A stretch of DNA of 11,472 nt from Proteobacteria bacterium UBA5122. GTDB taxonomy: Bacteria; Pseudomonadota; Gammaproteobacteria; Tenderiales; Tenderiaceae. This document shows positions 7,719 through 11,472 of this stretch, piece after piece. How positions within the stretch are numbered: position 1 is the stretch's first letter; the number at the start of each line of letters is the position of its first letter. Below the pieces are notes generated by a model, which did not search any database, was not told where the DNA came from, and saw only the letters and a program-made list of their open reading frames with translations. The translations under genes were made by a program, and so were the position numbers. The stretch is taken from the NCBI GenBank assembly GCA_002415485.1, contig DHYU01000040.1, positions 1 through 11,472 of the forward strand, in the 5' to 3' direction.

Positions 7719-7750
7719 CCACGTAAAAACGTGGTCTGTCCCCTATTATT
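7719..7750 (-). repeat. REP-like hairpin upstream of the RAYT gene
   Basis: CCACGT (7719-7724) and ACGTGG (7729-7734) pair around AAAA. On the - strand the hairpin is preceded by AATAATAGGGGACAGA. This conserved foot plus hairpin is the usual form of a REP recognised by a neighbouring RAYT. The foot recurs in the palindrome at 5993-6021 (14 bases identical). Confidence 0.65.
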
Positions 7751-7798
7751 TCAATAAGAAGACAACTTGCTTTCGAGCTGTTCGTATGTCCATGTCAT
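7751..7798 (-). pseudogene. Possible 5' remnant of the original cassette D gene
   Basis: The frame begins MTWTYEQLESK about 9 bases after the attC core at 7813-7807, exactly where a cassette gene should start, and is stopped after 15 codons where the REP-like foot begins. An alternative frame from the ATG at 7802 (MNDMDIRTARK) ends at 7746. I infer that insertion of the RAYT element broke the gene, but 15 codons cannot prove it was coding. Confidence 0.3.
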
Positions 7799-7806
7799 TC
7801 ATTTAC

Positions 7807-7912
7807 GCCTAACGTTGTGATAACCGGCATTTTGTAGTGGCGCTTCTTTTTGTGCTAACCAGCACAAAAAAAGTGCCGCGGAAAAATGCCCGTGTTGATT
7901 ACCTTGTTAGGC
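7807..7912 (-). other. attC site closing cassette C
   Basis: 106 bases. R'' box GCCTAAC (7912-7906) is followed by AAGG; the R' box is GTTAGGC (7813-7807). Inside, GGCATTTT pairs with AAAATGCC. A long central hairpin closes on AGCAC-GGTT-GTGCT, flanked by A and T runs, in the style of long chromosomal attC sites. The stop codon of the VOC gene (TAA) lies within the R'' box. Confidence 0.88.
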
Positions 7913-8323
7913 CTTACCATGCAACCATGGCGCGTAGCTCAAACCAACCAATATACCTTCTGGGCTTATGAACCTCGCAACAACCTGCCCCCAAGGTTCA
8001 GTTCTTGCCTCATGGACAAACTGCTGCCCTTTACCTTTCATTTCTTGCACTGCTGCCTCTAATGCAGCAATATCTGCCAATTCAAATTCTATTGTTGCAC
8101 TAGGTTCTTGAATATCGCTTGGCCATTCATCTTGACCAAAACATGCTTGAGCTGCCATTTTGAGAGGCCACACCCCAAAATGATTGGAACCCGGAAATTT
8201 ATCTGCGTACAGATACTCATCTTTCTTTTCTAATGGAAGACCAAGAATATTCTTGTATAGATGTTCACTTGCATTTGGGTTTTTCGTTATAGTCGCAAAA
8301 CCAGCAATGCTCTCGATCTCCAT
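7907..8323 (-). CDS. Cassette C: VOC-superfamily (glyoxalase/bleomycin-resistance fold) protein
   Basis: 138 residues, a usual single-domain VOC length (two beta-alpha-beta-beta-beta modules). Visible landmarks are GFATITKNPNASEHLYKNILGLPLE at the start, NHFGVWPL near the middle, and EPWGQVVARFISPEGILVGL near the end, which is the characteristic last module. VOC proteins include glyoxalases, dioxygenases, isomerases and drug-binding proteins. The usual metal ligands are not obvious here (no His in the first strand, SPEG where many have DPDG), so no reaction can be assigned. GGAGAG precedes the ATG at good spacing. The TAA stop is supplied by the attC box GCCTAAC. VOC proteins are frequent cargo of integron arrays. 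Confidence 0.85.
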   Translation of the reverse strand: MEIESIAGFATITKNPNASEHLYKNILGLPLEKKDEYLYADKFPGSNHFGVWPLKMAAQACFGQDEWPSDIQEPSATIEFELADIAALEAAVQEMKGKGQQFVHEARTEPWGQVVARFISPEGILVGLSYAPWLHGKA

Positions 8324-8345
8324 TTCACTCTCCAGTTTTTAGAAG

Positions 8346-8452
8346 GCCTAACGCTCAAGCTGAGGGGCTTGCCGGAGCGGCGTGAGGCTTGTGGCATTCG
8401 CCACAAACGAAACACCGCGGAGAGCAAGTCCCTCTCAAGCTAATTGTTAGGC
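8346..8452 (-). other. attC site closing cassette B
   Basis: 107 bases. R'' box GCCTAAC (8452-8446) plus AATTAGCTTGAG, and GCTTGAGC followed by R' GTTAGGC (8352-8346), give paired outer arms. A central GTGGC-GAAT-GCCAC hairpin is inside. It has the same length and largely the same internal sequence as the attC at 8972-9078. The GNAT stop codon (TAG) touches the R'' box. Confidence 0.93.
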
Positions 8453-8923
8453 CTATTTCAGCAATATTTTCATCTTTCTACCACCGGCTATGGCGAACCC
8501 TTCTTTTTGGTAAAACTCTAATGTACGAGAAAACTCTTCGATAGGAGGAGTAGTTACCTCTAGGCGTTTCCAACCCTTTTCTTTTCCGAATTTTTTTGCT
8601 TCCTCACACAGTAAGTGCCCAACACCTTTAGAACGATTTTTATCGCTTACGAAAAACTCTGCAATAGTTCCAAATTCGCCCTCTGCATAAAGCGCAAAAC
8701 TTTTATACATAGTTAAGCAACCTACAATGGCTTCCGAGTTGTCCTTAGCTACTAATACAAAGTAGTTTTCATTTTCAATTGCGTTAATCAAACGTTGTGT
8801 AGTTTCTGCTATATCGAAGTTAAAGGACTTTTCTCCAACCGCATTCATTATTTCCTCTAGCAGAGATCCTACCAGTTTGGAAATTTCATTTGCCTCTTTT
8901 ATGTTAGCTAAACAAACCTTCAT
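8453..8923 (-). CDS. Cassette B: GNAT-family N-acetyltransferase
   Basis: 156 residues, a single GNAT domain. Members transfer acetyl from acetyl-CoA to amines of small molecules or proteins. Motif A is present as AEFFVSDKNRSKGVGHLLCEEA, with Arg97-x-x-Gly100-x-Gly102 binding the CoA pyrophosphate. The later LEFYQKEGF is the usual motif B end of the fold. The substrate cannot be told; it does not look like the known aminoglycoside AAC families to me. GGAAG precedes the ATG by five bases. The coding sequence is clearly AT-richer than the flanking core genes, in keeping with foreign origin. The stop is directly followed by attC, and the start is about 50 bases after the preceding attC core. No promoter is evident. 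Confidence 0.9.
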   Translation of the reverse strand: MKVCLANIKEANEISKLVGSLLEEIMNAVGEKSFNFDIAETTQRLINAIENENYFVLVAKDNSEAIVGCLTMYKSFALYAEGEFGTIAEFFVSDKNRSKGVGHLLCEEAKKFGKEKGWKRLEVTTPPIEEFSRTLEFYQKEGFAIAGGRKMKILLK

Positions 8924-8971
8924 AATAACTTCCGTTTAATTGTTAACTATCTAGTACGATATTCTCCGCGG

Positions 8972-9078
8972 GCCTAACGTTGGGCTGAGGGGCTTGCCGT
9001 AGCGGCGTGAGGCTTGTGCGATTCACGCACAAACGAGCGCCGCGGAGAGCAAGTCCCGCTCTAGCCCATTGTTAGAGC
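8972..9078 (-). other. attC site closing cassette A
   Basis: 107 bases. On the - strand GCTCTAAC (9078-9071) and AATGGGCT form R''-L''; AGCCCAAC and GTTAGGC (8978-8972) close the site. The central part shares long identical blocks with the attC at 8346-8452 (for example GAGGGGCTTGCCG and GGAGAGCAAGTCCC on the + strand), so the two sites are close relatives. Confidence 0.92.
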
Positions 9079-9502
9079 CAGAATACCCACTGAATTTAAC
9101 TACGGCAAGCCACTTTCCGCCTACCGCCCTAAAATGCTTTTACTTGGTTTGGCGCTTACCTTTTTCAAAAAACCACACAAGCTCTTCTCTCAAAGCCATT
9201 TACCGAAGAAGCGACAAACCACTCTTTAACTATAAACCTTTCGGCTTCAACACTGCTTATTAGCACTGCCCTTTTTCGAAGCCACTGTGACCTCGGCTAC
9301 AAACACCTTGCCGAAGTTGGAGCGACGTTTGCTAGAACAGATACGTTACGCCGGTGCTGCTGTATTTATGCCTTTAATCATTCATCAACGAAGCTGATGC
9401 CCATTGATTCACCGCAAACTCACCGACGCCACATTTCATTGAGCAGATGCCCTTTGCCGATATCGCATCACTTTTTATTATTTTTGCTTTCAATCTTTTA
9501 AG
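9079..9502 (-). other. Cassette A body: no convincing protein gene
   Basis: About 424 bases between the lone core site and its attC. On the - strand the longest ATG frames are about 20 codons. A GTG-started frame of some 30 codons exists, but without a ribosome binding site. A nested hairpin stands out: GGCTTC (9243-9248) with GAAGCC (9278-9283), enclosing CACTGCT and AGCACTG, which pair with one mismatch. The cassette may encode a structured RNA, a promoter, or nothing. An opposite-strand 64-codon frame starting inside the attC is not convincing. Confidence 0.55.
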
Positions 9503-9510
9503 GCTCTAAC
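9503..9510 (-). other. Lone integron core site (GTTAGAGC) at the array start
   Basis: The - strand sequence GTTAGAGCC matches the core GTTRRRY and is the exact complement of the R'' end of cassette A's attC. No RYYYAAC partner or attC-like stem is found in the 200 bases upstream of it. It is therefore either half of an attI site, an integration into a secondary site, or what is left after loss of an upstream attC or integrase. Confidence 0.6.
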
Positions 9511-9520
9511 AGTCAGTAGA

Positions 9521-9533
9521 CGGACAATGTCCG
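9521..9533. repeat. 13-base palindrome CGGACAATGTCCG, copy 1
   Basis: It is identical to the copy at 9720-9732, exactly 199 bases away in the same orientation. It lies 11 bases outside the lone integron core site. Its GGACA...TGTCC arms resemble the REP-like palindrome at 6000-6014. Confidence 0.6.
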
Positions 9534-9719
9534 CATTTAATCCCGGAGACATCATCCACCTATCCCCCTTAGACAATATTTACCACACTTAGCAAAATGG
9601 GTGAATGAATCTTCATTACCATCAAAAATAGTTTCATCAATTCAAACAATTATCGCTCATCAAATTTTTGCTGCCTCTTTGCGATATATACATTTCTTGC
9701 TATTTATAAAGATGAAACA

Positions 9720-9732
9720 CGGACAATGTCCG
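9720..9732. repeat. 13-base palindrome CGGACAATGTCCG, copy 2
   Basis: Second exact copy; the flanking bases differ from copy 1, so the repeat is limited to the palindrome itself. It may be a dispersed repeat family, the ends of a small element, or a protein-binding site. Confidence 0.6.
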
Positions 9733-10039
9733 TATAACCCCCTTGTATTTTCGGGCAACGCACCCGCTGTTTTTGAACACCGCAACTATTACCTTAATTT
9801 GCTCACTTTGTGATGCACCTGCACAATCAATCTTCGCCATTTTGGGAGCTCGTTCAGCTCGCCAAATGAGATTCAGCTCTGCAATCTCAGAACAGAAATA
9901 TCATATGTATTGGTGTTGATGTTTACACTTTTCGGCAATGGTGGTAACACAAGGATCTAAAAACCACTCAGATCCATACCCACGTTTTGCAACGTGGTGG
10001 CAATGCAGTACGCAGTCCGTTGGTCAGGTATCGTTGACC

Positions 10040-10663
10040 TTATGCCCCCCAGCGCGGCAGAAGCTGGTGTTCGATATTCAGTTGATCAAGGATGCGGGCG
10101 ACGATGAAGTCGATGAGGTCTTCGATGGTTTTGGGGTGTTGATAGAAGCCGGGATTGGCGGGGAGCAAAACAACACCCAGCTGTGCGAGCTTGAGTGAGT
10201 TTTCGAGGTGGATGGCGGAGACGGGTGTTTCGCGATGGACGAGGATGAGTTTGCGGCCTTCTTTGATGGCGACATCGGCTGCGCGCTCCATCAGATCAGA
10301 ACTGGTGCCGTGGGCGGTGGCAGACAAGAATGCGCTGGTGCATGGGCATACGACCATCGCCCTCGGCGCGGCAGAACCACTGGCAACCGGGGATTCCCAT
10401 TGTTCTTTGCCCCACACGTGTAGCTGGTTTGGTTTGGCCTGATATCTTTCGGCGAGTATTTGCTGAATCTCTTTGGGTGTGCCGCTGACCTTAAACCCCA
10501 TCTCCATGTCGATGACCATTTGCGCGGGACGCGATAACATCATGTGCACGGTTTCACCCGCGGCCAGCAGGCATTGCAACAGACGCAGACCATAGGCTGC
10601 GCCTGAGGCGCCGGTCATGGCCAGGGCGATGCTGTTGCGTGGATCTGGTTTGGCGTTTGTCAT
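10040..10663 (-). CDS. ubiX: Flavin prenyltransferase UbiX
   Basis: 207 residues, normal for UbiX. It attaches a dimethylallyl group to FMN to make the prenylated flavin cofactor used by the decarboxylase UbiD in ubiquinone synthesis. It is cytoplasmic and dodecameric in known cases. Family landmarks are MTGASGAAYG near 16-25 (FMN phosphate loop), the ATAHGTSSDLMERAADVAIKE-type stretch in the middle, RETPVSAIHLEN, and LLPANPGFY near the end. The ATG overlaps the mpl stop as ATGA, preceded by GAGG, so translation is probably coupled to mpl. The next gene downstream in its direction is about 1.1 kb away, across the spacer and cassette A. Confidence 0.95.
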   Translation of the reverse strand: MTNAKPDPRNSIALAMTGASGAAYGLRLLQCLLAAGETVHMMLSRPAQMVIDMEMGFKVSGTPKEIQQILAERYQAKPNQLHVWGKEQWESPVASGSAAPRAMVVCPCTSAFLSATAHGTSSDLMERAADVAIKEGRKLILVHRETPVSAIHLENSLKLAQLGVVLLPANPGFYQHPKTIEDLIDFIVARILDQLNIEHQLLPRWGA

Positions 10664-11472
10664 AGGGCCTCTAACAATTTTTGATGGATGCCGCCGAAGC
10701 CGCCATTGCTCATCACCAGGATGTGTTCGTTTGCCTGTGCGTGCTGACTGACATATTCGACGATGGCCTCGACGCTATCAAAGATACGCGCATTGTTCAG
10801 TGTCGCGGCCGCGGCGGGCAGATCCCAGCCTAGGTCTGGCGGGTTATAAAAGATCACTTCATCTGCAGCCTGCAATGATGGCGCCAGTGTTTCGGCATGC
10901 ACGCCCATGCGCATGGTGTTGGAGCGCGGCTCGAGGATGGCGATGATGCGCGCTTGCCCGACCTTGTTGCGCAGACCATCGAGGGTTAAACGAATGGCGG
11001 TGGGGTGATGGGCAAAGTCATCGTATACCGTGATGCCGTTGACGACACCACGCACCTGCATGCGGCGCGCCACGTTTTTAAACTCGCTCAATGCGGCGAC
11101 GGCCTCGTGTGCAATCACACCGGCATGGCGGGCTGCGGCGATGGCCATCAACGCATTGTTGACGTTGTGCATGCCGAGCAGCGACCACCGCACGTCACCC
11201 ACATGCTGATCACCGAGATACACGGCAAAGGCACTGCCATCGGCGGCGATGTTACGCGCCTGCCACACATCCGGCGCTTGGCTGTCGGCATGGATATCGG
11301 TGTATTCCAATCTAGTCCAGCAGCCTTTCTTGATGACATCCTGAATGTTGTCGTCGTGCGTGGGCGCGATCACCAATCCGTTACCCGGCACGATGCGCAT
11401 CAGGTGATGAAACTGCCTTTTGATCGCGTTCAGATCTTCAAAGATATCGGCATGATCGAATTCGAGATTGTT
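10660..11472 (-). CDS. mpl: UDP-N-acetylmuramate:tripeptide ligase Mpl, 3' part only
   Basis: The gene is cut by the right edge; 270 C-terminal residues of a protein normally about 450 long are present. The frame is open to base 11472 (NNLEFDHADIFEDL...), so the internal ATG at 11400 is not the start. Mpl reattaches recovered L-Ala-gamma-D-Glu-meso-DAP to UDP-MurNAc during cell-wall recycling. It is a Mur ligase: the visible central domain contains NVNNALMAIAAARHAG. The C-terminal domain contains YDDFAHHPTAI, the family's substrate-binding motif, LEPRSNTMRMG and MSNGGFGGIH. Together with mtgA about 5 kb away, it places peptidoglycan genes on both sides of the cassette array; I take this as chance. 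Confidence 0.96.
   Translation of the reverse strand, partial: NNLEFDHADIFEDLNAIKRQFHHLMRIVPGNGLVIAPTHDDNIQDVIKKGCWTRLEYTDIHADSQAPDVWQARNIAADGSAFAVYLGDQHVGDVRWSLLGMHNVNNALMAIAAARHAGVIAHEAVAALSEFKNVARRMQVRGVVNGITVYDDFAHHPTAIRLTLDGLRNKVGQARIIAILEPRSNTMRMGVHAETLAPSLQAADEVIFYNPPDLGWDLPAAAATLNNARIFDSVEAIVEYVSQHAQANEHILVMSNGGFGGIHQKLLEAL

Larger units (their letters stand above)
6966..7750 (-). mobile_element. RAYT transposase gene bracketed by inverted REP-like sequence
   Basis: The 10-base sequence ACAGACCACG is found at 6966-6975 on the + strand and at 7739-7730 on the - strand, bracketing the transposase gene. The upstream side adds a CCACGT-AAAA-ACGTGG hairpin. The exact ends are my estimate. 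The unit lies inside cassette D, after 16 codons of what may have been the original cassette gene. Confidence 0.6.
6026..9510 (-). mobile_element. Integron gene-cassette array without visible integrase (CALIN-type), five cassettes
   Basis: Five attC-like sites and one lone core site divide this stretch into units read on the - strand. Taking each unit from TT of its core to G of the next: A about 9509-8978, B 8977-8352, C 8351-7813, D 7812-6841, E 6840 to about 6026. Each attC has outer RYYYAAC and GTTRRRY boxes with an imperfect hairpin between them, with R''-side AACAA/AACAAT and R'-side CGTT in the same orientation as the genes. The stops of the VOC and GNAT genes lie in or against the attC. 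In B and C the first bases after the core (TTAGGCC) are the complement of the unit's own R'' box, as expected if each unit once circularised; A matches over GTTAGAGCC. No tyrosine recombinase gene and no recognisable cassette promoter are in the window. Confidence 0.85.
9511..10039. other. Gene-free spacer between the array and ubiX
   Basis: I see no supported gene here and no trace of integrase motifs in either strand. Structures present: two copies of a 13-base palindrome (listed separately); an imperfect hairpin at 9838-9868 (CATTT/AAATG outer, GAGCT/AGCTC inner, loop CGTTC); GGATCT/AGATCC at 9953-9975; and CCACGTT-TTGC-AACGTGG at 9980-9997. None is followed by a T-run that would make it a clear ubiX terminator. 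Confidence 0.6.

Noticed and set aside
8346..9078. Repeated hairpin-like sequences considered as a CRISPR array
   Set aside because: There are only two similar 107-base copies separated by an intact gene, with no short regular repeats or spacers; attC explains them fully.
9069..9263. 64-codon open frame on the + strand in cassette A
   Set aside because: It starts inside the attC core, runs against the cassette orientation, lacks a ribosome binding site, and its product has no recognisable features.
9601..9813. 70-codon frame on the + strand in the spacer, considered as an integrase remnant
   Set aside because: None of the tyrosine-recombinase motifs (Arg, HxxR, Tyr regions) is present, and there is no sign of integrase sequence in other frames of 9511-10039.
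9700..9840. 46-codon frame on the - strand in the spacer
   Set aside because: No convincing ribosome binding site; it reads through the 13-base palindrome (the residues RTLSV come from it), and its ATG lies in a hairpin arm. More likely chance.
9980..9997. Hairpin considered as the ubiX terminator
   Set aside because: The stem is good, but no T-run follows on the - strand; the nearest run lies over 20 bases further on, inside another weak repeat.
11148..11400. Internal ATG at 11400 considered as the mpl start
   Set aside because: The frame continues upstream to the window edge with clear Mpl sequence, so the gene is simply cut by the window.

Overview
The window looks like a chromosome segment of a non-enteric gammaproteobacterium. 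Housekeeping genes (purD, tsaC, mtgA, ubiX, mpl) are GC-rich and clearly of gammaproteobacterial type, and the mpl-ubiX pairing is seen for example in Pseudomonas. I cannot name the genus. The core genes flank a visibly AT-richer stretch (about 5.9-10.0 kb) of different character.

Left part (1-5854): the 3' end of purD overlaps tsaC by an ATGA on the + strand. Facing them on the - strand are mtgA, a CaCA-family cation antiporter, and a large membrane protein that fuses a GH17 glucanase/transglucosidase-like domain to a processive GT2 glycosyltransferase. This last protein is probably a beta-glucan synthase of the NdvB type. mtgA ends in a good rho-independent terminator, so the antiporter and the glycosyltransferase form a separate likely transcription unit.

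Middle part (about 6026-9510): this is the main finding. I read it as an integron gene-cassette array on the - strand with no integrase in the window (a CALIN-type cluster). Five cassettes can be delimited by attC sites, in order from high to low coordinates: (A) a cassette with no convincing protein gene; (B) a GNAT acetyltransferase; (C) a VOC/glyoxalase-fold protein; (D) a disrupted cassette carrying a REP-associated tyrosine transposase (RAYT) with REP-like hairpins; (E) an exported SH3-like protein of unknown function. Cassette genes start just after an attC core and stop in or next to the following attC, as expected. The array starts at a lone core site without an attC partner, and ends at a degenerate attC that runs into a REP-like palindrome also related to the RAYT element.

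Right part (9511-11472): a roughly 530-base gene-free spacer contains two copies of a 13-base palindrome and several hairpins. It is followed by ubiX and the 3' part of mpl on the - strand, overlapping by ATGA. The array therefore sits between ubiX and the mtgA neighbourhood, in otherwise ordinary core genome.
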